Assembly: GCF_014192095.1 (NCBI RefSeq)
Contig: NZ_JACHXN010000002.1
Span: 248,001-312,000, forward strand
Direction of reading: 5' to 3'
Origin: Phyllobacterium trifolii
GTDB lineage: Bacteria > Pseudomonadota > Alphaproteobacteria > Rhizobiales > Rhizobiaceae
DNA length: 64,000 bases
The notes below the pieces were generated by a model, which searched no databases, was not told the DNA's origin, and saw only the letters and a program-made list of their open reading frames with translations. The position numbers and the translations under genes are program-made. The first letter of the stretch is position 1. Every line of letters starts with the position of its first letter. This document shows positions 37,601 to 45,577 of this stretch, one piece after another.

Positions 37601-40270
37601 TTTGCTGTCCGTAAAGATCAGATGAGCGACGCCAGCTACAACACGCTTCTGGCTGCAGCCCGTATTGTCCTGCACGCGCAAAATGGTTCGCTTTCCGAGC
37701 AATTGAAACGCATCGCAGGACTGACTGCGGACCTGGTGCCTGTCACGGAAACCAGGGGTAGATCTATAATAACCGGTGACATTGAGAATAGCGATTTGCG
37801 GGGGATCGCGCCGGCGCCGACACAGCTCATGAACAAACGGCGTCCCAAGATTTCTGCAGACGACCTATCATTCTGGAACGGGTTTGGCGGCTTCGACATG
37901 AAAAGCGGCGAATATGTCGTTCGTCTTGGTGGGCTGGGCAGCACCCCGCAGCCCTGGATCAATGTGATTTCCAACCCGAATTTTGGCTTTCACGTATCAG
38001 CCGAAGGCGCAGGTTTCACCTGGTCCGGCAATAGCCGCGACTATCAGCTGACACAGTGGTCGAATGATCCGGTCATCAACCGGTCCGGCGAGGCGATCTA
38101 TGTGGTGGATACGGACAAGAACGCGGCGTTCTCACCGACGGCATCGGTGCTTCGCGACCCCTCTGTCCAGTATGAGACCCGGCATGGACAAGGTTATTCG
38201 ACCTTTATTTCACGCCACGGCAATATAGGACTCGAGCTTACACATACGGTCGATCCTGACCAACCCGTTCGCCTATCGAGCCTCAAGATCACGAATAATG
38301 GCGGTACCGCCAAGCAATTGCGTGTCTATGGATTTGTTGAATGGGTGCTAGGCAATGCCCGCGCAAAGACTTCGCCATTCATCGTGCCGTCGTGCGACAC
38401 TGAAACGGGAGTCCTCTTTGCTCGTAATCCATATGGCACGGACCGGCGTGAACGTGTGGCGTTCTATGCTGCCAGTGTAAAGCCGCAGTCCTATACGGCC
38501 GACCGCGCCGAGTTCTTCGGAGCGCTCGGTTCTGTCGATCGTCCAGATGCGGTGCTTCAGGCAAAGAGGCTGTCAAACCTGGTCGAAGCCGGCGGAGATC
38601 CCTGTGCTGCACTTGCAGTCGATATCAAAATCGCCGCGGGCGAAACGCAGGAGCTGGTGTTCTATATGGGCGATGCCGGCAGCCGGGAGGAAGCCCGAGC
38701 GATTCTTGCAACCCATAACAAGCGGCCGTTTGAAGACACTCTCTCGTCTTCGAGAGCGATCTGGACAGACTTCCTCGATGGATTGCAAGTTGACACTCCG
38801 GACGATGCTTTCAATGTCATGGTGAATCGCTGGTTGCCTTATCAGAGCCTCGCCTGTCGCATCTGGGCACGCTCGGCTTTCTACCAGGCAAGCGGCGCCT
38901 TTGGCTTCCGCGACCAACTGCAAGATACACTGTCCATGCTGATCCTGGATCCATCGCTCGCACGTAATCAAATTCTCAACGTGTCGGCCCGTCAATTCAA
39001 AGAAGGCGATGTCCAACACTGGTGGTTGCCAACGACTGGCGCAGGCGTTCGCACGAAGATCTCCGACGATGTGGTCTGGCTCGGCTATGCCATTGCCCAC
39101 TATACCTCGGTGACTGGCGACATGAGTATACTGGATGAGCAGGTCGCTTTCATCGAAGGCAGGGCGCTCGAAAACGGTGAGCACGATGCCTTTTACCAGC
39201 CGACGATCTCAGACGAGAAAGTCAGCGTTTATGAGCACGCAGCCCGTGCGCTTGACCTTGCCGTTGCCCGCACAGGCCCCCACGGCCTGCCACTGATGCT
39301 GACGGGTGACTGGAACGACGGCATGAACCGTGTCGGTGAAGACGGCAAAGGCGAAAGCATATGGCTTGGCTGGTTCCTGATCAGCACTTTGCGCGACGTC
39401 TTGCCGATCGCAAGGCATTTCAAGGACAAGGAACGCATCCTACGATGGGAGGCCCATATTGAAAGTCTGAAAGCCGCTCTCGAGAAGGACGGTTGGGATG
39501 GCGAATGGTATCGTCGTGGCTACTTTGACGACGGTGCTCCGCTTGGATCGAAAAAGAGTGATGAGTGCAAGATCGACTCGATCGCTCAATCCTGGAGCGT
39601 CATATCCGGCTATGGCGATCCAGATCGCAGTAAGCGGGCAATGCACTCGGTCGCAACGCATCTCATCGACGATGACGTCGATATCATCAAGCTGTTCACG
39701 CCACCATTCAACAAGACGCGGCATGATCCAGGCTATATCAAGAGTTATCCGGTCGGCGTGCGCGAAAATGGCGGGCAATATACGCATGCGGCAACTTGGG
39801 CAGTTCTTGCCATGGCCAAGCTCGGTGATGCGGATGAAGCGTACCGCTGGTTCAAGAAGCTAAACCCCGTCAACCATTCGCTGACAATGGACAACGCCGA
39901 GTTTTATCGTGTGGAACCTTACGTGGTGGCTGCGGATGTTTATTCGGTAGATCCCATGCGGGGACGCGGCGGCTGGACTTGGTATACCGGATCCGCCGGA
40001 TGGCTCTACCGTGTGGCGACAGAAGCTATCCTTGGCATCAGCCGCCGAAATAACAGGCTGTTCGTCGATCCTGCGCTTCCATCGGAATGGAGCGGCTTCA
40101 ATTTCGTTCTGCGCAATGGCGAGGCCCGCTATTCGATAGAAGTCAAATCGGTATCAAAGGGTACCGCTAAGATCACCGTCAACGGTAAGAAGCTCACCAA
40201 AGCGGAAAATGGCATTCCATTGGAACCCACGGGTGAGCACAAAGTCATCATCGAAGTGCTCGCGTCATAA
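31670..40270 (+). CDS. cgs: Cyclic beta-1,2-glucan synthase
   Basis: A 2866-residue inner-membrane enzyme (Cgs/NdvB/ChvB), nearly the length of the Brucella protein. It uses UDP-glucose to build and close cyclic beta-1,2-glucans for the periplasm, needed for osmotic adaptation and host interaction. Hydrophobic segments are seen at about 425-480 (SFFSIAILLLINYFL), 815-840, 895-920 and 940-985. The GT84 domain carries DSD at 633-635 and SRHHRWTRGDWQ near 775. A glucan-length-controlling GH94 phosphorylase-like domain fills the C-terminal third, with TGDWNDGMN near 2545-2553 as the catalytic block. Start ATG 31670 (31679 alternative); no strong ribosome-binding site. Confidence 0.97.
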   Translation: MKTMPVLSFFQAFASQKKTVGQIFAVQPNPIRAHYKSIDDLRDLGTRVAKGEDVRLPDYEPMVFEQRTVENARLILHSYRSSDAAARNGETITPAAQWLLDNYYLVDQNIQQVERDLPKKFFRQLPPLANQPNIPRVMALAWLYVAHTDSQFSLNSLSAIVEGFQTVEPLHIGELWALPSAVRFILIENARRLSLRVERARRMRAYANSVADEITLNAEKDTLPQLLAQYAPAAKDSTFATHLLYRLRGGTAHSGAAVAWLEDELEKNGSDSEDAIIQEHTRQSTGGVSMGNLIRSLKAIDDVDWITWFETVSGVDAVLRDNSNFDALDFHSRNAYRVAIEKIARRSGKSEHDITQSALELAHKSAEETAGEGGVTEQRKRDVGYYLAGDGRPELEKTCDYKPTVLIRWVRFYRRLGLAGLWVPASFFSIAILLLINYFLRRAGLSDGMTWLFTLLAVFPTMETANGFVNWIIPMFMPPTRLIGFEYKNGLPPEAKTLVAVPTLITSRDSVDEHIRNLEVHYLTNPRGEVYFALLTDWADSKFEQTDDDLDIFDYAREKITALNEHYTQNNPRFFLLHRKRLFNAQENRWMGWERKRGKLHELNMLLRGDKDTTYFPSNEEVPTDIKFVMTLDSDTRLTPDSVNRLAGKLIHPLNRPIYSAKAGRVVSGYAILQPRVTPSLTTGDDASFLQRVFSVNRGIDPYVFAVSDVYQDVLGEGTFTGKGLYDIDFFEAALDAKIGENAVLSHDLLEGGYARSALVSDVEVVEDYPTGYNVDISRHHRWTRGDWQLLPYLFSTRPGVTAVTRWKMVDNLRRSLTPIFWILASIAGWTLLPPGLATLWQCFMIFSMFIVPTMILFTNLVPTDMNLSLKGHFQAILTDIFAGAADIALRITFIANMACLMLDAIVRTLYRLFISRKHLLEWRAAAQAKTSSPDTLSYYLQLMWPAIIVALIAIGLPLAIQSRAWFLAVPFALIWLLSPVIAWLVSRSAKPLDDLNVRSSDKGELRRFARRTWHYYDTFVTKEQNFIPPDNFQEDPYPVIATRTSPTNIGMYLLSTVAARDFGWISFNETLTRIDQTLETLEKMEKYRGHLYNWYETTTLRPLLPLYVSAVDSGNLAGHLVALSSALEKWAEAPSVYLQSDLDGVLDVSDILEEAISDIPDDRRVLRPLRRRLEERVSNFRRAITTIKEEPETASLRTINLALFAGDIQRLTEELHGELESPISATANEWALLLVKTCQGHTDDAIGSHESTDILRERLGTLATRARQLAFDTDFTFLERKERRLLSIGFRVETNELDASCYDLLASEARLASLFAIAKGDIPVDHWFKLGRLLVPVGWRGALVSWSGSMFEYLMPPLVMIEPLGSMLDQTNKLIVQRQIEYGESKGLPWGISEAAYNARDPEMNYQYTNFGVPTLGLKRGLSKNYVVAPYASIMASQYQPAAAVKNLQRLRAMGALGQYGFYDAVDFTKSRVREDEEYAVVRNYMAHHHGMSIVAVNNVVFEGRMRERFHADPVIEAAELLLQEKAPREIPVLQAKAENPMRKAVESSEETASIRFIQNPLSAPTATQIMSNGHYSVMVTANGGGYSRWNGLAITRFQPDPLESGYGTFLFLRDLENGEWWSATGDPVRVAGEKSTSIFADYKAEFVKENGTIHTTVEAIVASDSDGEGRRIVITNTGTKDRIIEVTSYAELVLTNEDTDTAHPAFAKMFVETEIDKRGDAIYATRRKRGNDDPDIHVAHVVSDSSGAMREIQAETDRRNFIGRGRSLRNPAAFDEGATLSGSHGFVLDPIASLRCRVRVPAHKKVTLVFWTLVRPNRQELEEVVSRFRHPDCFTREFSLSWTSSQVRLHHIGINPDEAAEFQRVATSLIYPDKALRMPSENIASGLGSQSELWPMSISGDFPILALRIDDEADMETLRNLLKAHEYWRAKGLVVDVVVINERSFSYAQDFQRGLEAICENSRARGAQLGPRVHIFAVRKDQMSDASYNTLLAAARIVLHAQNGSLSEQLKRIAGLTADLVPVTETRGRSIITGDIENSDLRGIAPAPTQLMNKRRPKISADDLSFWNGFGGFDMKSGEYVVRLGGLGSTPQPWINVISNPNFGFHVSAEGAGFTWSGNSRDYQLTQWSNDPVINRSGEAIYVVDTDKNAAFSPTASVLRDPSVQYETRHGQGYSTFISRHGNIGLELTHTVDPDQPVRLSSLKITNNGGTAKQLRVYGFVEWVLGNARAKTSPFIVPSCDTETGVLFARNPYGTDRRERVAFYAASVKPQSYTADRAEFFGALGSVDRPDAVLQAKRLSNLVEAGGDPCAALAVDIKIAAGETQELVFYMGDAGSREEARAILATHNKRPFEDTLSSSRAIWTDFLDGLQVDTPDDAFNVMVNRWLPYQSLACRIWARSAFYQASGAFGFRDQLQDTLSMLILDPSLARNQILNVSARQFKEGDVQHWWLPTTGAGVRTKISDDVVWLGYAIAHYTSVTGDMSILDEQVAFIEGRALENGEHDAFYQPTISDEKVSVYEHAARALDLAVARTGPHGLPLMLTGDWNDGMNRVGEDGKGESIWLGWFLISTLRDVLPIARHFKDKERILRWEAHIESLKAALEKDGWDGEWYRRGYFDDGAPLGSKKSDECKIDSIAQSWSVISGYGDPDRSKRAMHSVATHLIDDDVDIIKLFTPPFNKTRHDPGYIKSYPVGVRENGGQYTHAATWAVLAMAKLGDADEAYRWFKKLNPVNHSLTMDNAEFYRVEPYVVAADVYSVDPMRGRGGWTWYTGSAGWLYRVATEAILGISRRNNRLFVDPALPSEWSGFNFVLRNGEARYSIEVKSVSKGTAKITVNGKKLTKAENGIPLEPTGEHKVIIEVLAS

Positions 40271-40291
40271 CACTAGTTTCCGCGTTGTTAT

Positions 40292-40329
40292 AACACTGCC
40301 GCCAGTGAAATTTCACTGGCGGCAGTGTT
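40292..40329. terminator. Terminator after cgs: perfect 38-nt inverted repeat
   Basis: Two 19-nt arms, starting AACACTGCCGCCAGTG and ending CACTGGCGGCAGTGTT, are exactly complementary with AAATTT at the centre. It lies 21 bp after the cgs stop. The stem is very GC-rich and is followed by GTTT. Confidence 0.85.
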
Positions 40330-40414
40330 GTTTCAGGCTGAAGACCCCATTTCCAGTCGGATTACCAGTTGAGAATCTTTGCAACTGACGTCGATCTGGC
40401 GCATAGTCGAGGTT

Positions 40415-40849
40415 ATGAAACATGCATTGAATCAGAAGCCGGATTATGAAAAGGAACTGCGCAAGGCTGGTGTTCGTATCACCAGGCCTCGGCGGATTAT
40501 CATCGACATTCTGACATCTACCGAAGATCACCCCGATGCGATGAAGATTTTCCATCGTGCCATAGAGATTGACGACAGCATTTCTCTTTCCACCGTTTAC
40601 AGGACCATGAATCTGCTGGAAGAGATGGGTGCCATCCATCGCCATGCTTTCAATGGCGGACCATCGCGTTTCGAACAGGCCCACGGCGAGCACCATGATC
40701 ATCTGATCGATATCGATACCGGTGCGGTAGTTGAATTCAAGTCAGACAAGATTGAAAAATTACAGGAAGAGATCGCCAAGTCGCTCGGCTATGATATCGT
40801 CCATCACCGACTGGAACTCTACGGACGCAAGACCCGCCACTCCTCATAA
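40415..40849 (+). CDS. Fur-family metalloregulator
   Basis: A 144-residue Fur-superfamily regulator. The winged helix reads [20 protein letters not shown] and [19 protein letters not shown]; the metal-binding and dimer region has [19 protein letters not shown]. It has no CxxC pairs, as in many alphaproteobacterial Fur/Mur proteins. The ATG at 40415 has GAGG 3-4 nt upstream; the longer frame from TTG 40379 adds an unlikely extension. Whether it senses iron, manganese or something else cannot be told; the heme-binding HxH pattern of Irr is not clear. Confidence 0.85.
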   Translation: MKHALNQKPDYEKELRKAGVRITRPRRIIIDILTSTEDHPDAMKIFHRAIEIDDSISLSTVYRTMNLLEEMGAIHRHAFNGGPSRFEQAHGEHHDHLIDIDTGAVVEFKSDKIEKLQEEIAKSLGYDIVHHRLELYGRKTRHSS

Positions 40850-40871
40850 AGCCGCTTAAAAACGGCGGCTT
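40849..40871. terminator. Bidirectional hairpin between fur-like gene and ptsN
   Basis: Arms AAGCCGC and GCGGCTT flank a TTAAAAACG loop between two convergent genes. Confidence 0.65.
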
Positions 40872-40884
40872 AATGAGCCAATAC

Positions 40885-41349
40885 TCAGGCGGCGTTAGAC
40901 GCTGGCTGCGATGTCAGCAGCTCGTAGATCAGGCCCGCATCGTGGGCGGTGCGCAGTTTTGCAATGCGCTCGGGATCACGCAGCATGCGCGCAATGCGGG
41001 ATAATGCCTTAAGATGATCGGCCCCGGCATTTTCTGGCGCCAAGAGCAGAAACACGATATCGACCGGCTGGTCGTCCAGTGCCTCGAAAGCGACGGGCGT
41101 TTCGAGCTGAGCGAAAACCCCGGCAATTCGCTTCACGCTATTGATCTTTCCATGGGGAATGGCAATGCCGTCGCCAATGCCAGTTGAGCCCAAGCGTTCA
41201 CGCTGTATGATCGTGTCAAATACTTCTCGCTCGCTCAGGCCGGTCAAGGCGGCCGCCTTTTCCGACATGATCTGCAAGAGTTGCTTCTTGGAATTGACTT
41301 TCAATGCGGGCAGGACAGCGTCGGGCTGAATGAGATCACCCAGATCCAT
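40885..41349 (-). CDS. ptsN: Nitrogen-regulatory PTS protein EIIA-Ntr
   Basis: A 154-residue EIIA domain of the nitrogen phosphotransfer system. Active-site His66 lies in IAIPHGKI, preceded by ERLGSTGIGDG. It receives phosphate from NPr and modulates potassium transport, PHB metabolism and sigma-54-linked functions. The start at 41349 follows GGAAGAGAG. It is the last gene of the lptC-to-ptsN block, 80 bp after hpf. Confidence 0.93.
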   Translation of the reverse strand: MDLGDLIQPDAVLPALKVNSKKQLLQIMSEKAAALTGLSEREVFDTIIQRERLGSTGIGDGIAIPHGKINSVKRIAGVFAQLETPVAFEALDDQPVDIVFLLLAPENAGADHLKALSRIARMLRDPERIAKLRTAHDAGLIYELLTSQPASNAA

Positions 41350-41429
41350 TATCTCTCTTCCTTCCAATTACCACCCGCATACTGGCTGTACGCGGGCGGT
41401 AGTTCAAAATTCGCTATGAATCCGCTTCT

Positions 41430-42023
41430 TCACGTCGGAGCAACGTTTTCACCCGCCACTGTCGATGGATCGATCCAGCCAATATTTCCATCGGCGCGGC
41501 GATATACAATATTTACCTGCGTACTGCCAGCGTTTCGGAAAACAACGACGGGACTATCCTTCAAATCGAGTTCCACGACCGCAGAAGCCACACTCATGCT
41601 TCTCAGTGCCATCGATGTCTCCGCAACTATGGTTGGCGCATAATCTTCCGGAATATCCTCATCATCATCCGGTACGGGCGCCATCACCGTGTAAGAAACA
41701 TCGTCGAAAACCCCATTTGAACCTGGAGCCTGATGCGACTTGAGACGTCTTTTGTAGCGCCGGAGACGCTTGTCCACGCGTTCACCCGCTGCGTCAAATG
41801 CAAGTAATGGATCCTGCGCTTCGCCCGCCGCCTGCAACACCGTACCGGTATCGAGGCGGACAAGACAGTCAGCAATAAATCGAGATCCCTGCTTTTCCAC
41901 CGTGACATGACCGGCATATCCGCCATCGAAGTATTTGGAGACCATCTCCCCTATCCGCTCTTCAATACGAATGCGGAAAGCGTCACCAATGTCCATATGT
42001 TTCCCAGATACACGCAGACTCAT
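41430..42023 (-). CDS. hpf: Long ribosome hibernation-promoting factor
   Basis: A 197-residue long-form HPF/RaiA. The N-terminal S30AE domain starts MSLRVSGKHMDIGDAFRIRI and contains VDKRLRRYKRRLKSH; the C-terminal dimerisation domain is MSVASAVVELDLKDSPVVVF and VYRRADGNIGWI. It forms 100S ribosomes in stationary phase. GGTGAGG precedes the ATG. The position after rpoN is typical. The 215-bp gap 42024-42238 before rpoN probably holds its own promoter; I see no ORF there. Confidence 0.94.
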   Translation of the reverse strand: MSLRVSGKHMDIGDAFRIRIEERIGEMVSKYFDGGYAGHVTVEKQGSRFIADCLVRLDTGTVLQAAGEAQDPLLAFDAAGERVDKRLRRYKRRLKSHQAPGSNGVFDDVSYTVMAPVPDDDEDIPEDYAPTIVAETSMALRSMSVASAVVELDLKDSPVVVFRNAGSTQVNIVYRRADGNIGWIDPSTVAGENVAPT

Positions 42024-42238
42024 GATACCTCACCTTCATTGCGATTTTTTCATTGCCCGAACCAATCTACACTGTTGTGGGGAGGCGAGCAAAGACATCC
42101 CGTACAACCCGTGCGAGCGTTTCATCGCGTTTTCAATTGCTGATTCTTCATTCAAAGGTGCGCTTTCACTTCAATTGTCGCAAATTACCGGCGCTTGTCT
42201 CCCTCACCAGACTTCTTCGGTCCGGTTCAATTACCCAC

Positions 42239-43882
42239 TCAACAAAATTCTACACCCACGTGGCGGATGAATCCAGACTTTCCATCGTCCTTGTCCGCCG
42301 ATGCCTGAGCTTTTTTTTCTCGCCGCCTTTGCACAGAGGAAGCAATATTCATCCCCTCCCGGTATTTTGCGACCGTACGCCGTGCAATCTCGATCCCTTG
42401 CTCCTTCAACAAATCCACAATTGTATCGTCCGATAGAATGTCGTCCGGTGTTTCCACGTCGATTAGCTGCTTGATCTGATGACGTACCGATTGCGATGAA
42501 TGCTGCTCCCCACCTTCGGTTGCCGCGATCGCCGCATTGAAAAAATACCGTAATTCGAACACCCCCCGCTTCGTCAGCATGTACTTGTTCGCTGTGACCC
42601 GGCTGACCGTAGACTCGTGCATGCCGATCGCGTCAGCAACATTGCGCAAGTTGAGCGGCTTCAGATAGGCAACGCCGTGACGAAGAAATTGTTCCTGCTG
42701 GCGAACAATCTCACTGGCGACCTTGAGAATTGTTTGTGCCCGCTGATCAAGGCTACGCGTTAGCCAGTTGGCACTTTGCAAACATTCGCTCAGAAACGTC
42801 TTCTCGGCGGGAGAGGTTTTCGTTTTCGCTATCGTCGCATAGTAGCTGTTGTTGATAAGCACTCGCGGCAGGGCATCGGGATTAAGCTCAATTCGCCAAC
42901 CTCCATCAGACGCGGTCTCCACCTGCACGTCGGGCACGATGCTATCCGCTACGCCAGAAGAAAAGGCTGTCCCAGGCTTTGGATCAAGATGCTGGATTTC
43001 CTGCAGCATAGCCAAAATATCCGCGTCACCTACATGACAAAGCTTCTTGAGACTGTGGAAATCGCGTTTGGCTAATAGATCGAGGTTCTGCAGCAAGGTT
43101 TTCATGCTCGAGCTTAAGCGGTTTTTTGCGCGCAGCTGGAGTGACAGGCACTCCGCAAGGTCGCGCGCGAACAGCCCTGTGGGCTCGAACCCCTGCAAGA
43201 CTGCAATCAGTTTCTCGATGTGACTGGTATCGACACCAAACCTTGCGGCGATTTCTTCTACGTCAGCGCGCAAGTAACCTGTCTCATCAAGATGATCGGC
43301 AAGCTCAGCGGCGATAAGGCGGTCGCCCGCCGATGCAAAGGCGAAAATAATCTGCTCGGCGACATGGTCCCGAAGGGTCTGCGGCGTTGCTGTCACCTGT
43401 TCGAGGTTATATCCCTCGCCGCCTGTTGAAACATAGCCATCGCCGGAAGATGACTTCCACTGCGAAGCAAGGTCGCCGGCAATAAAATCATGTGTCCCCG
43501 GATCGTCGGGAAAGATGTTCTCGAGAGAACTATCAAACGTATCCGACATCGAACCAGAACTCGTCGATTCACCGCTCATCAGCCAATGATCGGCTTGCCC
43601 GTCCAAAGGGTTATCAGCTTCGGCATCAGTGCTCACCGCTCCTCTGCCGAATTCGCGTTCATCACTGGAAATCCGATCGATGCTGAAGCCGCGCTCATCA
43701 AGTGAAAAATGCTCGCCCGTTGTATCATCGCGCTCGAGCAGGGGGTTCTTTTCAATCTCCTGCTCTATGAATTGTTCGAGCTCGATATGCGTCAGCTGCA
43801 GCAGTCGAATCGACTGCATCAGCAGCGGCGTCATTACCAATGCCTGGGTTTGCCTGAGATCGAGCTTTGCCGACAGAGCCAT
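42239..43882 (-). CDS. rpoN: RNA polymerase sigma-54 factor RpoN
   Basis: About 547 residues. The N-terminal activator-binding region is MALSAKLDLRQTQALVMTPLLMQSIRLLQL; an acidic linker with SGESTSSGSMSD follows; then the core-binding domain, a helix-turn-helix (NLRNVADAIGMHESTVSRVT) and the RpoN box ARRTVAKYRE near the C-terminus. Start 43882 matches the conserved N-terminus; the frame is open further to 43987 but adds nonconserved residues. It directs nitrogen, PTS and related regulons. It lies after lptB. Confidence 0.95.
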   Translation of the reverse strand: MALSAKLDLRQTQALVMTPLLMQSIRLLQLTHIELEQFIEQEIEKNPLLERDDTTGEHFSLDERGFSIDRISSDEREFGRGAVSTDAEADNPLDGQADHWLMSGESTSSGSMSDTFDSSLENIFPDDPGTHDFIAGDLASQWKSSSGDGYVSTGGEGYNLEQVTATPQTLRDHVAEQIIFAFASAGDRLIAAELADHLDETGYLRADVEEIAARFGVDTSHIEKLIAVLQGFEPTGLFARDLAECLSLQLRAKNRLSSSMKTLLQNLDLLAKRDFHSLKKLCHVGDADILAMLQEIQHLDPKPGTAFSSGVADSIVPDVQVETASDGGWRIELNPDALPRVLINNSYYATIAKTKTSPAEKTFLSECLQSANWLTRSLDQRAQTILKVASEIVRQQEQFLRHGVAYLKPLNLRNVADAIGMHESTVSRVTANKYMLTKRGVFELRYFFNAAIAATEGGEQHSSQSVRHQIKQLIDVETPDDILSDDTIVDLLKEQGIEIARRTVAKYREGMNIASSVQRRREKKAQASADKDDGKSGFIRHVGVEFC

Positions 43883-44051
43883 GTTGGGCGAGGGTACTCC
43901 GGGTACGATTTCCTTTGCAGCTGTACAGAACTGGCCCAATCCTTGCTTGTCAATCACAAGCAAGGGAAAAACGTGTTGGTGCGGCAATTTTCAATCTAAA
44001 GACGTATAGGAAATGGCATTTCTTGCGAATGAAATCACGAAAATGGGAAAA

Positions 44052-44879
44052 TCAGAGCTTGAACTGATCCCCAAGGTAAAGTCGTCGAACGTCCTGATTG
44101 GCAATAATTTCATCCGGTCGACCGTGGGTAAGCACTTGTCCTGCATGGATGATATAGGCCCTGTCGATCAGCTTCAGGGTCTCACGGACATTATGGTCGG
44201 TGATCAGCACACCGATGCCCCGACCGGTCAGGTGACGCACCAGTTGCTGAATATCAGCAACTGCAATCGGATCCACACCTGCAAAGGGTTCGTCCAGAAG
44301 CATGAAATTAGGACGAGACGCCAGGGCGCGGGCGATTTCCAGCCGTCGGCGTTCGCCACCTGACAGGGAAAGCGCGGGAGCCTTGCGCAGGTGAGCGATG
44401 TGAAATTCCTCAAGCAATGAGTCAAGCTCCTGAGCGCGAGCACTCCGATCTTTCTCGACAACCTCAAGGACGGCCTTGATATTGTTTTCAACCGAAAGAC
44501 CTCGGAAAATCGAGGCTTCCTGCGGCAGATAGCCGATACCCAGCCGAGAACGGCGATACATCGGCATCGTCGTTACGTCGAAACCATCGATTTCTATCGT
44601 GCCCTTGTCGACCGGGACCAGACCCGTCACCATGTAGAAACAGGTTGTCTTGCCGGCGCCATTGGGACCCAGGATACCAACGGCTTCGCCGGCGCGTACC
44701 CCAAAGGAAACACCGTTGACGACCTGACGGCCATTGTAGCTCTTGGTGATGCCACGTGCGACAAGCGTGCCCTTCATACGGTCGACCGCCGCAGGGTCAG
44801 CAGGACGCATTTCCTGAGAGATGGTAGAGTCAGGCCGAGCGGAAAGCTTGCTGGAAGAGCGACGCGAAAACAAGGACAC
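44052..44879 (-). CDS. lptB: LPS export ABC transporter ATP-binding protein LptB
   Basis: The cytoplasmic ATPase that powers LPS extraction by LptFG. It has Walker A GPNGAGKTT, signature LSLSGGERRRLEIARA, Walker B FMLLDEPFAGVDPIAV and H-loop ITDHNVRE. A GTG at 44879, 7 nt after the lptA stop, gives 275 residues with a short basic extension (SLFSRRSSSKL); an ATG at 44810 would give the more usual 252. The gene follows lptA, as expected. Confidence 0.93.
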   Translation of the reverse strand: MSLFSRRSSSKLSARPDSTISQEMRPADPAAVDRMKGTLVARGITKSYNGRQVVNGVSFGVRAGEAVGILGPNGAGKTTCFYMVTGLVPVDKGTIEIDGFDVTTMPMYRRSRLGIGYLPQEASIFRGLSVENNIKAVLEVVEKDRSARAQELDSLLEEFHIAHLRKAPALSLSGGERRRLEIARALASRPNFMLLDEPFAGVDPIAVADIQQLVRHLTGRGIGVLITDHNVRETLKLIDRAYIIHAGQVLTHGRPDEIIANQDVRRLYLGDQFKL

Positions 44880-44886
44880 TACAGGC

Positions 44887-45522
44887 TCAGTTCTTCGGAG
44901 CGTTCTTGGGAGCCACAACGATAGAGACACGACCTGTCTGACCACTCTTGCAGCTTTCAAGCTGGGCCTCGCCCGTTTTGAGCTGCGCTGTCAGCTTGCA
45001 CCCGACGGCAACATTGTCGCCTTGGGAAAGAACAACCTTGTTGCCAGTCAAAACCAGCACTTCAGTTTTCATATCGAAAGTGCCGTGATCACCAGTGGCG
45101 ACCTGATCTTCGGATTTGACGTAGACCTTATCATTGACCTCTAGGTGATCGATATCCTGGGCTCCGGCACCAGTCACTCCCGTGGTTTTTGGCGCGTCAG
45201 CACCGGTTGTGTCTTTGCCGGTTGTGTCTTTGCCGGTCGCGTCTTTCTTGGGGCCTTTGACGTAATAAACAATCATGGAACCCGCTTTCAGAAGCGTGGC
45301 ACCTTGTACGACGGTCACATTGCCTGTGAACGTAGCAGTGCCCTCATTGTCATGTACAACAAGCTTGTCCGCATCGATCTGGATCGGCTGGTCGCCTGAC
45401 AATTTTATTCCGGTTGTTGCTGTGGCAGCATCCTGGGCGAGGACGGGAGCAATCATCATGGACGATGCCAACAGGCCCAACGCAACGGTCGAAATGCTGA
45501 TCAGTTTTGCCCCGCACGACAT
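44887..45522 (-). CDS. lptA: Periplasmic LPS transport protein LptA
   Basis: A 211-residue OstA/LptA-domain protein bridging the inner and outer membrane in LPS export. The signal ends around APVLAQ; the domain reads IQIDADKLVVHDNEGTATFTGNVTVVQGATLL, later GDHGTFDMKTEVLVLTGNKVVL. A Lys/Asp/Thr-Gly stretch (KDATGKDTTGKDTTGAD) interrupts the domain and is encoded by 15-bp repeats. TAGGAGAGA precedes the ATG at 45522. It follows lptC by 55 bp. Confidence 0.92.
   Translation of the reverse strand: MSCGAKLISISTVALGLLASSMMIAPVLAQDAATATTGIKLSGDQPIQIDADKLVVHDNEGTATFTGNVTVVQGATLLKAGSMIVYYVKGPKKDATGKDTTGKDTTGADAPKTTGVTGAGAQDIDHLEVNDKVYVKSEDQVATGDHGTFDMKTEVLVLTGNKVVLSQGDNVAVGCKLTAQLKTGEAQLESCKSGQTGRVSIVVAPKNAPKN
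45203..45247. repeat. Three tandem 15-bp repeats inside lptA
   Basis: CCGGTTGTGTCTTTG occurs twice without change (45203-45217, 45218-45232), and a third copy has three mismatches (45233-45247). On the coding strand they encode GKDTT/GKDAT units in a flexible insertion. In-frame slippage would change the number of five-residue units without a frameshift. Confidence 0.85.
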
Positions 45523-45577
45523 CGTCTTCTCTCCTAAATTCGGGATTTCCCTTGAAATCAGCAATAATCCCCAGACG

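Noticed and set aside
44013-44027. Sigma-54 promoter (TGGCAT...TTGC) upstream of rpoN
   Set aside because: The GG-to-GC distance is two bases too short for a -24/-12 promoter and the orientation is away from rpoN.
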